DNA of 64,000 bases from an uncultured Clostridia bacterium (GTDB lineage Bacteria; Bacillota; Clostridia; Christensenellales; Aristaeellaceae): assembly GCA_934615235.1 (NCBI GenBank), contig CAKTTL010000001.1, forward strand, positions 1-64,000. Reading direction: 5' to 3'. Every line of letters begins with the position of its first letter. The stretch's first letter is position 1. The position numbers were made by a program, and so were the translations under genes. Of this stretch, positions 18,097-27,411 are shown piece after piece. The notes beneath the pieces were generated by a model. The model did not search any database and was not told the origin of the DNA. It was given only the letters and a program-made list of their open reading frames with translations.

Positions 18097-20796
18097 ATGG
18101 CCGGCAGTTTTCTGAAAAAGCTATTCGGCGATTCCAACTCGGCGGAAATCAAGCGCCTTGAGAAAATCGCCGCGAAAATCGATTCGTATGAAGACGCGCA
18201 CCGCAAGCTTTCCGAAGAAGAGCTGCGCGGTATGACTGAAAAATTCCGCGCCCGGCTGGCCGCCGGCGAAACGCTGGACGACCTGCTGCCCGAGGCGTTT
18301 TCCGTCATGCGCGAGGCCATGGGCCGCGTGCTTGGCAAGCGTCATTTTCATGTGCAGATGCTCGGCGGTATCGTGCTGCATCAGGGCCGTATCGCCGAAA
18401 TGAAAACAGGCGAAGGCAAAACGCTCGTCGCCACGCTCCCCAGCTATCTGAACGCGCTGGCCGGGAAGGGCGTGCATGTCGTTACCGTCAACGATTATCT
18501 GGCACGCTTTCAGGGCGAATGGATGGGCAAGGTGTTCCGCTACCTGGGGATGACGGTCGGCGTGATTACGCACGATCTGGACAATGAGGCGCGCCGCGCC
18601 GCATATGCCGCCGACGTAACCTACGGCACCAATAACGAGTTCGGCTTCGATTACCTGCGCGACAACATGGTCATTTACAAAAAGGACATGGTGCAGCGCG
18701 GGCATAATTTCGCCATCATCGACGAGGCGGACTCGATCCTCATCGACGAGGCGAGAACGCCGCTCATCATTTCCGGCCAGGGCGACAAGGCGAACGATAT
18801 GTACGCCCGCGCCGACCAGTTCGTCAGCCGTCTGCGCGAAGGCGAGGACGCGGACTACACCAAGGACGAAAAGGAAAAGGGCGTTTCCCTCACTGAAAAA
18901 GGAATTGCCAGAGCTGAAAGCTTCTTCGGCGTTGAAAACCTGGCCGACGTTGAAAACAGCGACCTGAACCATTATATCAACGCGGCGCTGCGCGCCAACG
19001 CTTTGATGAAGCGCGACGTTGATTACGTCGTCAAGGACGGACAGGTGATCATCGTCGACGAGTTTACCGGCCGTCTGATGATCGGCCGCCGCTACTCCGA
19101 CGGCCTGCATCAGGCGATCGAAGCGAAGGAACACGTTACCGTCGAGCGCGAAAGCAAGACGCTTGCAACGATCACGTTCCAGAACTATTTCCGTATGTAC
19201 AAAAAGCTCTCCGGCATGACCGGTACGGCCAAAACGGAAGAGGAAGAATTCAAGGGCATCTACAACCTCGACGTCGTGCAGATTCCCACCAACCGCCCGA
19301 TGATCCGCAAGGATCTCAACGACGTGGTTTATAAAACCCAGCGCGGCAAATACAACGCCGTAGTCGAGGAGATTATTAAGCGGCATGCGACGGGGCAGCC
19401 GGTGCTCGTCGGTACGGTTTCGGTTGAAAAATCCGAAATGCTCTCCCGCATGCTCGATCTGCGCGGCGTGCCGCATGAAGTGCTCAACGCCAAGCATCAC
19501 GAGAAAGAAGCCGAAATCGTCGCGCAGGCGGGCCATTACGGTGCGGTGACCATCGCCACGAATATGGCCGGCCGCGGCACCGATATTCTGCTCGGCGGCA
19601 ACCCGGAATTCCTTGCCCGCCGCGATCTGCGCAACATGGAAATTCCGGAGGATGTAATCGAAGAAGCCACTGGCCACGTTGAAGAGGTTTCCGAAGAAGT
19701 TCTTGCTGCGCGCAGGGAATATAACCGTCTTCTGGCGGAATACTCCAAGAAGACCGACGCGGAGCACGACCGTGTGGTCGCCGTCGGCGGTCTGCATATC
19801 ATCGGCACCGAGCGGCATGAAAGCCGTCGAATTGACAACCAGCTGCGCGGCCGCGCCGGCCGTCAGGGCGATCCGGGCTCCTCGCAGTTCTACATCTCGC
19901 TCGAAGACGATCTGATGCGCCTGTTCGGCTCCGATCGCTTCGCCGGTATGATCGACCGGCTGGGCCTGGATGAGGATACTCCGCTGGAAGCGAAGATGCT
20001 CAGCAACCAGATCGAAAGCGCGCAGAAGCGCATCGAAGGCCGCAACTACGACATTCGCCGCCATGTGCTGCAATATGACGACGTAATGAACCAGCAGCGC
20101 GAAGTCATCTACGGCGAACGCCGTCAGGTGCTCGAGGGCGAGGATATGCGCGCGACCATTATCGGCATGGTCAGAAACCTCATCTCGGACAACGTCGATC
20201 ACTATACCGGAAATTCCGACGATCGCAACGTTTGGGATATGAAGGCGCTTTCGGAATATCTGGAGCGCTACTGCATTCCCGCCGGCTGGTTTGAGGCGAA
20301 CGCCGCGCAGTATACAAAGCGCGAAGCGCTGAAAAAAGCGCTGTGCGACGCTGCGGAAGCCGCCTATGCCGAGCGTGAGAAGGAGCTGACCGAAGCCGGC
20401 ATCGACATGCGTGAATTCGAGCGCGTCGTACTGCTCAGCTGCGTCGATCATCGCTGGATGGACCACATCGACGCGATGGATCGCCTGCGCGACGGCATCG
20501 GCCTGCGCGCGTACGGCCAGCACGATCCGGTTGTCGAATACAAGCTCGAAGGCTTCGATATGTTCGACGAGATGGTGCGGTTGATCCGCGAGGATACGCT
20601 GATTCGTCTCTATCACGCGCAGATCCGGCAGAACATTCAGCGTCAGCAGGTTGCCAAGCCTGCCGAGGCGAAGCTCGCCGGACAGGAAAATGAAAAGCCG
20701 AAGACCGTCAAAGCCGGTGTAAAGGTCGGCCGCAACGAGCCCTGCCCCTGCGGCAGCGGCAAAAAATACAAAAACTGCTGCGGGCGCGAAGCCTGA
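18097..20796 (+). CDS. secA: Preprotein translocase ATPase SecA
   Basis: Motor that drives secreted proteins through SecYEG. The 899-residue protein has Walker A ([11 protein letters not shown]), the DEAD-type box ([17 protein letters not shown]), the helicase C motif region ([19 protein letters not shown]) and a C-terminal zinc-binding SEC-C motif [13 protein letters not shown]. The start at 18097 follows TTTGGGAGG; an ATG 27 bases earlier lacks a ribosome site. prfB follows 39 bases later, a pairing widespread in Bacillota. Confidence 0.98.
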   Translation: MAGSFLKKLFGDSNSAEIKRLEKIAAKIDSYEDAHRKLSEEELRGMTEKFRARLAAGETLDDLLPEAFSVMREAMGRVLGKRHFHVQMLGGIVLHQGRIAEMKTGEGKTLVATLPSYLNALAGKGVHVVTVNDYLARFQGEWMGKVFRYLGMTVGVITHDLDNEARRAAYAADVTYGTNNEFGFDYLRDNMVIYKKDMVQRGHNFAIIDEADSILIDEARTPLIISGQGDKANDMYARADQFVSRLREGEDADYTKDEKEKGVSLTEKGIARAESFFGVENLADVENSDLNHYINAALRANALMKRDVDYVVKDGQVIIVDEFTGRLMIGRRYSDGLHQAIEAKEHVTVERESKTLATITFQNYFRMYKKLSGMTGTAKTEEEEFKGIYNLDVVQIPTNRPMIRKDLNDVVYKTQRGKYNAVVEEIIKRHATGQPVLVGTVSVEKSEMLSRMLDLRGVPHEVLNAKHHEKEAEIVAQAGHYGAVTIATNMAGRGTDILLGGNPEFLARRDLRNMEIPEDVIEEATGHVEEVSEEVLAARREYNRLLAEYSKKTDAEHDRVVAVGGLHIIGTERHESRRIDNQLRGRAGRQGDPGSSQFYISLEDDLMRLFGSDRFAGMIDRLGLDEDTPLEAKMLSNQIESAQKRIEGRNYDIRRHVLQYDDVMNQQREVIYGERRQVLEGEDMRATIIGMVRNLISDNVDHYTGNSDDRNVWDMKALSEYLERYCIPAGWFEANAAQYTKREALKKALCDAAEAAYAEREKELTEAGIDMREFERVVLLSCVDHRWMDHIDAMDRLRDGIGLRAYGQHDPVVEYKLEGFDMFDEMVRLIREDTLIRLYHAQIRQNIQRQQVAKPAEAKLAGQENEKPKTVKAGVKVGRNEPCPCGSGKKYKNCCGREA

Positions 20797-20835
20797 TCGG
20801 TGGTTCAGATATTTCAACGCGAAAGGAAAATCAAC

Positions 20836-21930
20836 ATGGTAGAACTCGATCAACCACGCGCCAAACTGAAAACGCTCCGCGAGCACACCGCCGAAGTCGG
20901 CGTAGCGCTCGGTCTTGACTCGCTGCGCGAGGAAGCGGCGGAGCTGCAGGAAACCATGGCCGAGCCGGATTTCTGGAACGATCTGGCCCGCTCGACCAGG
21001 ATCAACCAGCGCTATAAACACGTCTCCGGGCGGCTGGAACATTACAAATCCCTCTGCGACCGTGCGGACGACATCGAGGCAATGATGGAACTGCTGGACG
21101 AAGAAGGCGACGCATCGATGATCGGCGAGGTCGTAAGCGACCTGGAAAAGCTGGAAGCCGACATTGAAGAGCTTTCGCTGGAAACGCTGCTGCGCGGCGA
21201 TTACGACGCGAACAGCGCCATCCTCTCGCTGCACGCGGGCGCCGGCGGAACCGAAGCGCAGGACTGGACGCAGATGCTGCACCGCATGTACATGCATTAC
21301 TGTGAGCATCACGGCTTCACTGTCAAGCAGATCGACCTGCTGCTCGGCGACGAGGCGGGCATCAAATCCGTCACCTGGGAAGTGGACGGCGACAACGCCT
21401 ATGGTTTCCTCCGCTCCGAAAAGGGCGTGCACCGGCTGGTTCGCATCTCCCCCTTTGACGCGAACGCGCGCCGCCATACCTCCTTCGCTTCGCTGGACGT
21501 TTCGCCCATCATTGAAGACGACGAGTTCGCCATCAACTGGGACGAAGTTCGCATCGACACCTATCGCGCCAGCGGCGCCGGCGGCCAGCACATCAACCGT
21601 ACCGATTCGGCCGTGCGTATGACGCATATCCCGACCGGCATCGTCGTACAGTGCCAGAACGAACGCAGCCAGATTCAGAACCGCGAGGTCTGTATCCGTA
21701 TGCTCAAATCGAAGCTGCTGGAACTGCGCGAACGCGAAAAGGAAGAGAAAATGGCCGAAATCAAGGGCGAAATGAAGAAGATCGAATGGGGCAGCCAGAT
21801 CCGCTCCTACGTCTTCCAGCCCTACACCATGGTGAAGGATCATCGCACCGGCTACGAAGAGGGCGACGTGGACGCGGTCATGGACGGGGAAATCGACGGC
21901 TTCGTCCGCGCGTATCTGCAGATGCAATGA
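20836..21930 (+). CDS. prfB: Peptide chain release factor 2, no frameshift needed
   Basis: Recognises UAA/UGA stops and releases the peptide. The 364-residue protein has GAGGQHINRTDS (catalytic GGQ) and the RF2 codon-recognition SPF (ISPFDANARRHTS). Most bacterial prfB genes need a +1 frameshift at CTTTGAC near codon 25; here the matching place reads CTTGAC (20914-20919) in one open frame. Start 20836 follows GAAAGGA; an in-frame GTG-type start 36 bases earlier has no clear site. The stop overlaps the next gene in ATGA. Confidence 0.97.
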   Translation: MVELDQPRAKLKTLREHTAEVGVALGLDSLREEAAELQETMAEPDFWNDLARSTRINQRYKHVSGRLEHYKSLCDRADDIEAMMELLDEEGDASMIGEVVSDLEKLEADIEELSLETLLRGDYDANSAILSLHAGAGGTEAQDWTQMLHRMYMHYCEHHGFTVKQIDLLLGDEAGIKSVTWEVDGDNAYGFLRSEKGVHRLVRISPFDANARRHTSFASLDVSPIIEDDEFAINWDEVRIDTYRASGAGGQHINRTDSAVRMTHIPTGIVVQCQNERSQIQNREVCIRMLKSKLLELREREKEEKMAEIKGEMKKIEWGSQIRSYVFQPYTMVKDHRTGYEEGDVDAVMDGEIDGFVRAYLQMQ

Positions 21931-22481
21931 GAAAGCTGTGCGCGGCCGCGTCGGCGTTTCTGCTGCTGATCGCATGCCTGTACGCCTGCATCGCCTCGTT
22001 TGCTTTTAATTCGGACGTTTATTCGCAGCAGCCGCCGTTCGACCGCATGGCGCAGGAGACGGCGGCTTACCTTCGCGGCGACCGCGAGGCGCTTTCCGAA
22101 TCGCTTTTCGGCCTGCAGGAGCGGCTCCATATGGCGGACGTGCGCGATTTGTTTCGGCTTGGAAAACGGATCGCGATTCTTTCAGGCGCGCTCTGCGCGC
22201 TGGGACTGGCGTTTGGCTTTCGAGAGCGCCGCAGCTTCCTGCTGGGCGTAGCGCTGTTTGTCGTGCTTCTCGGCGCAGGCGCGATTTGGGCGGCTGTTGA
22301 TTTCACCGGATGGTTTACGGCAATGCATCGGATGGCGTTTTCAAACGACCTGTGGCTGTTTGATCCGTCCTCCACGCTGATACAGATGATGCCGGAAACG
22401 TTTTTCATCGCGGCCGTCCGGCAGATTGGCGGGCGGCTTGCGCTGTGCGTATGCGGCGCGGCGATGCTGGGGTGTATCTGA
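21927..22481 (+). CDS. TIGR01906-like integral membrane protein
   Basis: A 184-residue protein with a signal-anchor helix (about 5-25), an extracellular segment, and two or three further helices (about 75-93, 97-115 and a last one near 168-182). The phrase MAFSNDLWLFDPSSTLIQMMPE fits the TIGR01906 family of membrane proteins of unknown function. It starts inside the prfB stop (ATGA). Its stop codon, TGA in GTATCTGA, is supplied by the inverted-repeat element that begins at 22470. The final helix has no positively charged tail, so the original C-terminus may have been cut by the insertion. Confidence 0.75.
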   Translation: MRKLCAAASAFLLLIACLYACIASFAFNSDVYSQQPPFDRMAQETAAYLRGDREALSESLFGLQERLHMADVRDLFRLGKRIAILSGALCALGLAFGFRERRSFLLGVALFVVLLGAGAIWAAVDFTGWFTAMHRMAFSNDLWLFDPSSTLIQMMPETFFIAAVRQIGGRLALCVCGAAMLGCI

Positions 22482-22629
22482 AAAAGGAAGAGGCGACAGT
22501 CCGAGCGGATTTTTCGTCAGTTCAAGGAGGAAAATCGAAGGTTTAGCGGGGCTAAATCGAGATTTTCCGACGCAGAGATGGCGGAAAAGGTGCCGTGATG
22601 GAGCCTCAGGGAATTTTTCAGATACATCC
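22470..22629. repeat. Terminal-inverted-repeat element, copy 2
   Basis: A 160-base element with ends GGGTGTATCTGAAAAA and, inverted, GGATGTATCTGAAAAA (15 of 16 identical). It holds the same body as copy 1 plus about 55 extra bases containing a nested hairpin: GGAAAATC/GATTTTCC outside and TTTAGC/GCTAAA inside (about 22529-22569). The left end provides the stop codon of the membrane protein gene. No convincing ORF lies inside. Confidence 0.78.
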
Positions 22630-22667
22630 TGAGACTGACGCTTTGCAAAAGGAAAAAGACAAAAGAC

Positions 22668-23729
22668 ATGAGCTATATGGAAACGGCCCGCGCCAAAGCG
22701 GATAAACTCATTTCAGCGCGCCACGCGCGCATATTGGCAATTGAATCCTCATGCGACGAGACGGCTGCGTCTATCGTCGAGGATGGCCGCCGCGTGCTTT
22801 CGAGTGTCATCGCTTCGCAGGTGGAGACGCATGCGCTCTACGGAGGCGTTGTGCCGGAAATCGCATCGCGCCAGCATATCGAAGCGTGCGACGCGGTTGT
22901 CCAGAAGGCGCTGGACGAAGCCGGCCTGAAGCTGGACGATCTGGATGCAATCGCCGTCACCTACGGTCCCGGCCTGGTCGGCGCGCTGCTGGTTGGCGTC
23001 AGCTGCGCCAAGGCGCTGGCATACGGGGCAAACCTGCCGCTGATTCCCGTCAACCATATCGAAGGGCATATCTGTGCAAACTATATTGCGCATGAGGAGT
23101 TGGAACCGCCGTTTATCTGCCTGGTTGCAAGCGGCGGACATTCGCACGTGGTGGAAGTGACGGATTACGGCGAATATCGCCTGTTGGGAAACACGCTGGA
23201 CGACGCTGCGGGCGAAGCGTTTGATAAGGCGGCGCGCGTGCTGTCGATCCCCTATCCCGGCGGTCCGCTGCTGGATAAGCTGGCCTGGCAGGGTAACCCG
23301 GACGCGCTCCAGCTGCCCAGGCCGCGGCTTGACGGCCGGTACGATTTCAGCTTCAGCGGCCTGAAGACGGCGCTTATCAATCGCGTACACCAGCTGCATC
23401 AGGCCGGGCAGGACGTTCCCGCCGCGGATATTGCCGCGTCCTTCCGCAAAGCCGTCGTAGAGCAGTTGGTCGGGAAAGCGCTGCTCGCCGCGCGCGAGCA
23501 TAACGCAAAGGCACTGGCCGTTGCAGGAGGCGTTGCTGCGAACAGCCTGCTGCGTCAGGAACTGACCGAAGGCGCGCAAAAGCTCCATATCCCCTGCTAT
23601 ATGCCGCCGCTCAAGCTCTGTACCGATAACGCTGCGATGATCGGCAGCGCCGCGTTCTGGCAGCTGATGCGCGGAGCGCTCACAGGGCTGGATCTGAATG
23701 CTGAACCCGGGCTGGAATTGCCGGTGTAA
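22668..23729 (+). CDS. tsaD: tRNA N6-adenosine threonylcarbamoyltransferase TsaD
   Basis: Catalytic subunit for t6A37 formation on ANN-decoding tRNAs. The 353-residue protein has the ASKHA start AIESSCDETAASIV, the metal motif HIEGH (H130, H134), ASGGHSHVV, and GGVAANSLLR. It lies 38 bases after the repeat element, with no good ribosome site visible beyond AAAGGAAAAAG. tsaB/E/C are not in the window. A shorter, divergent paralogue is at 36524-37507. Confidence 0.96.
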   Translation: MSYMETARAKADKLISARHARILAIESSCDETAASIVEDGRRVLSSVIASQVETHALYGGVVPEIASRQHIEACDAVVQKALDEAGLKLDDLDAIAVTYGPGLVGALLVGVSCAKALAYGANLPLIPVNHIEGHICANYIAHEELEPPFICLVASGGHSHVVEVTDYGEYRLLGNTLDDAAGEAFDKAARVLSIPYPGGPLLDKLAWQGNPDALQLPRPRLDGRYDFSFSGLKTALINRVHQLHQAGQDVPAADIAASFRKAVVEQLVGKALLAAREHNAKALAVAGGVAANSLLRQELTEGAQKLHIPCYMPPLKLCTDNAAMIGSAAFWQLMRGALTGLDLNAEPGLELPV

Positions 23730-23800
23730 CTCGAATAACGGGAGAATTCCTCCCCTGAAAACAGCAAAACTCTCCTGCTGCTCTTTCTGTGTACTTGTGA

Positions 23801-23806
23801 TATAAT
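23801..23806 (+). promoter_or_regulatory. Candidate -10 box for the sensor kinase locus
   Basis: TGTGATATAATG contains a perfect TATAAT with an extended TG-like context, 36 bases before the GTG start. No good -35 is seen at 17 bases, which would fit an activator-dependent or extended -10 promoter. Confidence 0.45.
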
Positions 23807-23841
23807 GAATTATCATTGTACATATAAAGGTGGGAGGACCT

Positions 23842-26526
23842 GTGAAGGGATACCGTAGAAAGTTATTCTGGGGCGCTTGCGCGCTCGAAGCGGTATCTCT
23901 TCTTTTTTTCCTTTGCGCATGTGCTGCAATCGCTTTTGCGGTGACGGTCGAAAATATAAGCGCGTCCTACGAATTGCGCCTGCAATCGATCGATAAACAG
24001 GCGGTTTCCCGGCTGGAAGCATCGGAAGAATTTATAAGAATTGCCGCCGAGCAGAGTTCGGTAACGGAGGCTTGCCGTTCCTTTTTTAGCCCGAGCAGCG
24101 CTTTGCAGCAATCCGAAGCGTTTTTGGATTTACGCGCCGCCCTGGTGCAATTGTCGCATAATCATCCTCAGTTTCAGTTTTCTTTCTTTTTAACCCGCTC
24201 TTCCGCTCTTACTTTGCAAGGCGTATTCGCCTATTCTCCCGGAGCGGTTCCTCGTTCTCTCTCAGCAGTTGTGCTGGCAGCCTCCGCGATGGATGTAATG
24301 GCGCTCAATTCAGGAAGCGCGAAATCCTATCTGGGGCCGCATAATATTCTGTATTCGATGGTAAATGACGACGTGCTTCTTGTTGCCGTCCTGCCGGATG
24401 AACTGATTTTCGCCGCCAAGGGCGATATGCCGTTTTATGTTGAAGATGAATCCGGACGGCTTCTTTATGAAAGCGGCGCGCGTCCCGCGAAAAGCCGGCA
24501 AATCGAATATACAAACTCGCAAAATGGTTTACACTACGTATATTTGCTGGATGTTCACGCATTGATGAAAGATATTCTTCATCAATTGCTCGCACCGTTT
24601 ATGTTTGCCGTTGCGCTCGGTCTGATTGCGCTGTGCGGAATCGCGCTGTTAACCGGTTGGGTTATGTCGCCGTTTCAACGGCTGGCGGAAGCGATGCGCA
24701 GCTATCCTGCGCTCGGTCCGCGTTTTCCTGCGGTGCTTCGTCAGCTGCGTTCCATGCGCAGCTTTCAGCTTCGCGTCTTTTTGCTATACCTCGTCTGCCT
24801 TATCCCGATGCTCTTGCCTTTACCTGCGTTAACGCACAAAATGGAAAACTGCGTAATCAGCGCCATGGCGGATGTGCATTCAGATACGGTCGAGCTTTCC
24901 GCAGGACGCATAGTTGAAAACCTGGATGTGAATCGCCAGTTTATCAATATCATGGCGTACAGCGACGAATTGGCTGCGTTTCTTTCTCCGAAGACGGACG
25001 CCGCGTCGAATTGTACCTTCAGTGAGCTTTTACTGAAAAACCGCGCATTTCAAATGGGCATAACGGACGCTGCAATTTACGATAAAGCCGGAAAGCTGCT
25101 GGAACGCACCTCAACGGCGCAGCCGGATTTTCTCTCTGCCAGCATCCTGGGGCATTTTCAACGCAAATATGCGTTTTTCTGTCTTTACCCGGATCGATTT
25201 GATACGGATAACATTTCTGTTATTGTTGCAATTCGCAATATTCATGCCAGCGCTTCGGAGCGTTACTTTTCAACGCTTGGTTTCCTTTCTTTTCAAATCA
25301 TCGACGTTTTTGCCGACGAACTTGGCGAAAGCAACATGGGAACCTTCTTTTTGTATGATAAAACGCAATGGAGGCTTGTTGCTACACCGGCGTATTTGCA
25401 GGAACGCGCGCTGATTGAAGGGATGTGCCAGAGCGGGCTTATTCGCGTGGATTCGCGGGATATGCGCACCGTCACGCTGCCCGCAGCGCAAAACGACGCA
25501 GGATCGGATCCACGACGGATGATTTTCGCTACGCCGATTGAAGGGACGAGCTATACGCTCGTCTGCTCCTTGCCCATTGCGCCGCTGCGTGCGTTCGCCC
25601 GTCAGCTGCCTGCTTATATCGGCATGTTTGTCTGCGCGTTTATTCTTGCGGCGTTAACAATCGACCTTTTGTTTTCGCGGCGCATTACCCGGCTTTCGCG
25701 TTTAACAGAAAAATACTTTGGCTCTGCGACGCCGGATTGCCATGAGCTTCCCGTTTCTCTGCAAAGCGAAAACGAAATCTCGGCGCTTGCGCTTGCGTTT
25801 CACGAGTCCATGGAACGCATTTCTCAGTTGAATCATTCTCTTCTGCGGCAGCGTGAGCGCCAGGCGGTTCTTGAAAACCGTCGAAGGCAGGCAGAGGTTA
25901 TCGCACTGCAATCGCAAATGGATTCGCACCTGATCAGCAACATCTTTGCCGCGATGAAACTGCTGCTCGTGCAAAGGGAATACGGCCCGCTGACGAGCAT
26001 GATCGATGCAACAGGTGCGTTCCTTCGCACGGGACTGGTTCATAATGAATATGACGTTACCCTGCAGCGGGAAATCGATCATGTAAACGCTTACGCCGCG
26101 ATTCAGACGCTGCGTTTTGGCGAACGCCTTCAGGTGGAACTGACGCCCATTGCCCCACATCTTTTGAACGCAATGGTTCCCAAATATCTTTTGCAGCCGT
26201 TGATTGAAAATGCAATTCATCATGGAATGCGTCCCCGCCAGACGCTGCACGTCGTTATTCGCATTTCACAGGAGGATACGCGACTGCGCGTTGAAGTTGA
26301 AAACGATGGCGCAGGCATGACTTTACAAGCCGTAGACGTGCTGAACCGGCGTCTCCGTCAAAGCGTTTCAAGCGAGCATATCGGGCTGATTAACGTGGCG
26401 GAACGCGTTCGTCTGCGATTTGGCGACGAATACGGGCTACACGTAAAAAGTGCGCCCGACGAAAAAACAGTCGTTACAATCCTCATGCCAATTGTTCTGA
26501 ACGCATCGGAAAGGAAGGCCGAATAG
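23842..26526 (+). CDS. YesM/LytS-type sensor histidine kinase with two stacked sensor modules
   Basis: An 894-residue membrane kinase starting at GTG 23842 with GGGAGG five bases upstream. Order: helix 1 (11-35), first extracellular domain, helix 2 (253-275), short cytoplasmic linker, helix 3 (313-332), second extracellular domain, helix 4 (591-612), HAMP-like segment, then the His_kinase domain. The phospho-acceptor H696 lies in LQSQMDSHLISN, where the family norm is QINPHFLYN. The ATPase N-box is LIENAIHHG (N790), then NDGAGM. Typical YesM kinases have one sensor and about 580-600 residues. The partner regulator begins four bases downstream. Base composition is AT-richer than its neighbours. 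Confidence 0.88.
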   Translation: MKGYRRKLFWGACALEAVSLLFFLCACAAIAFAVTVENISASYELRLQSIDKQAVSRLEASEEFIRIAAEQSSVTEACRSFFSPSSALQQSEAFLDLRAALVQLSHNHPQFQFSFFLTRSSALTLQGVFAYSPGAVPRSLSAVVLAASAMDVMALNSGSAKSYLGPHNILYSMVNDDVLLVAVLPDELIFAAKGDMPFYVEDESGRLLYESGARPAKSRQIEYTNSQNGLHYVYLLDVHALMKDILHQLLAPFMFAVALGLIALCGIALLTGWVMSPFQRLAEAMRSYPALGPRFPAVLRQLRSMRSFQLRVFLLYLVCLIPMLLPLPALTHKMENCVISAMADVHSDTVELSAGRIVENLDVNRQFINIMAYSDELAAFLSPKTDAASNCTFSELLLKNRAFQMGITDAAIYDKAGKLLERTSTAQPDFLSASILGHFQRKYAFFCLYPDRFDTDNISVIVAIRNIHASASERYFSTLGFLSFQIIDVFADELGESNMGTFFLYDKTQWRLVATPAYLQERALIEGMCQSGLIRVDSRDMRTVTLPAAQNDAGSDPRRMIFATPIEGTSYTLVCSLPIAPLRAFARQLPAYIGMFVCAFILAALTIDLLFSRRITRLSRLTEKYFGSATPDCHELPVSLQSENEISALALAFHESMERISQLNHSLLRQRERQAVLENRRRQAEVIALQSQMDSHLISNIFAAMKLLLVQREYGPLTSMIDATGAFLRTGLVHNEYDVTLQREIDHVNAYAAIQTLRFGERLQVELTPIAPHLLNAMVPKYLLQPLIENAIHHGMRPRQTLHVVIRISQEDTRLRVEVENDGAGMTLQAVDVLNRRLRQSVSSEHIGLINVAERVRLRFGDEYGLHVKSAPDEKTVVTILMPIVLNASERKAE

Positions 26527-26530
26527 CTAC

Positions 26531-27307
26531 ATGTACAAGCTGCTGATTGCCGAAGATGAATCCATCATTCGAACCGGAATTATTCGTGCGATCGATTGGC
26601 AATCGATCGGGTTTGAAATCTGCGCGGCCGCGGAAGACGGCCTCGAAGCTTTGGAAATGATCCGCAAAATACAGCCGGACGCCGTTATTACAGATATAAA
26701 AATGCCGGGTATGACAGGATTGGAGCTCATGCATGCGCTAAACAGCGAAAACCGCCGCATTCCGGTGATTATACTAACGGGCTATGCGGATTTTGAATAT
26801 GCGCGCGAAGCGCTGAAAGAACGGGCATTCGGCTATGTGCTGAAAATGGACGTAATGGCTGAGCTGCCTCCGCTTGCAGCCCGGCTGCGCAAGGAGATGG
26901 ATGATCGGCGCGCTGCGCCGGAAAAACGACTGGAAACCATGCGCCGCGAAGTTTCCGAAACGACTCAGCTGATTTTGAACGGACTGCGCGGTGATCCGAT
27001 GGAGCAGGCGGTTGAATATATTCTGGAGCATTTCTCCGAGCACCTTCATCTGGAAGAAGTAGCGCGGCTGTTTTATATGAGCCCGGCTTATTTTTCTCGC
27101 TCCTTCAAGCAGAAAACCGGCGAAGGTTTCAATGAAATGCTCATCCGTTTGAGAATGCAATGGGCAAAATCAATGCTGGAAAACACTTCTATGCGGGTTG
27201 CAGAAGTTGCACGCGCAGCAGGATACACGGATCTGAAGCATTTTACCACGCTTTTTCGTCGTGCCTTCGGCAAAACGCCGTCGCAGTGCCGAAACATGCA
27301 GCGTTAG
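26531..27307 (+). CDS. AraC-family response regulator (YesN-like)
   Basis: A 258-residue regulator with an N-terminal receiver domain (acidic pair E8-D9, phospho-acceptor D55 in TDIKMPG, conserved Lys in GYVLKMD) and a C-terminal AraC helix-turn-helix pair (about 160-255). It is shorter than most YesN proteins (about 350-500) because the linker is brief. Paired with the kinase at four bases' distance, it probably activates the transport genes that follow at 27412. Confidence 0.93.
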   Translation: MYKLLIAEDESIIRTGIIRAIDWQSIGFEICAAAEDGLEALEMIRKIQPDAVITDIKMPGMTGLELMHALNSENRRIPVIILTGYADFEYAREALKERAFGYVLKMDVMAELPPLAARLRKEMDDRRAAPEKRLETMRREVSETTQLILNGLRGDPMEQAVEYILEHFSEHLHLEEVARLFYMSPAYFSRSFKQKTGEGFNEMLIRLRMQWAKSMLENTSMRVAEVARAAGYTDLKHFTTLFRRAFGKTPSQCRNMQR

Positions 27308-27354
27308 TTTTTCCGTCAAGAATCCCCCTTCTCGTTGTCAAAATCCTCCCCTTC

Positions 27355-27379
27355 TATAATTCTGTGAATAACATATAAT
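27355..27379 (+). promoter_or_regulatory. Promoter region of the ABC transport genes
   Basis: Two TATAAT boxes (27355-27360 and 27374-27379) lie 33-52 bases before the binding-protein ATG. Neither has a good -35 at 17 bases; TTGTCA (27335-27340) is 14 bases from the first. The weak -35 fits a promoter that needs the AraC-type activator encoded just upstream. Confidence 0.4.
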
Positions 27380-27411
27380 TAAGACAAGATTTTTATAAAG
27401 GAGGTTCCCTG

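Noticed and set aside
18121..21975. A 1284-residue open frame on the minus strand across secA and prfB
   Set aside because: It is antisense to two well-supported genes, has no ribosome site, and its long openness is expected from GC-rich codon usage on the opposite strand. Similar shadows at 5136-6437, 14110-15561 and 53050-54468 were dropped for the same reason.
23830..23844. GTG at 23830 as the sensor kinase start
   Set aside because: It lies inside the ribosome-binding sequence; the GTG at 23842 has GGGAGG at good spacing.
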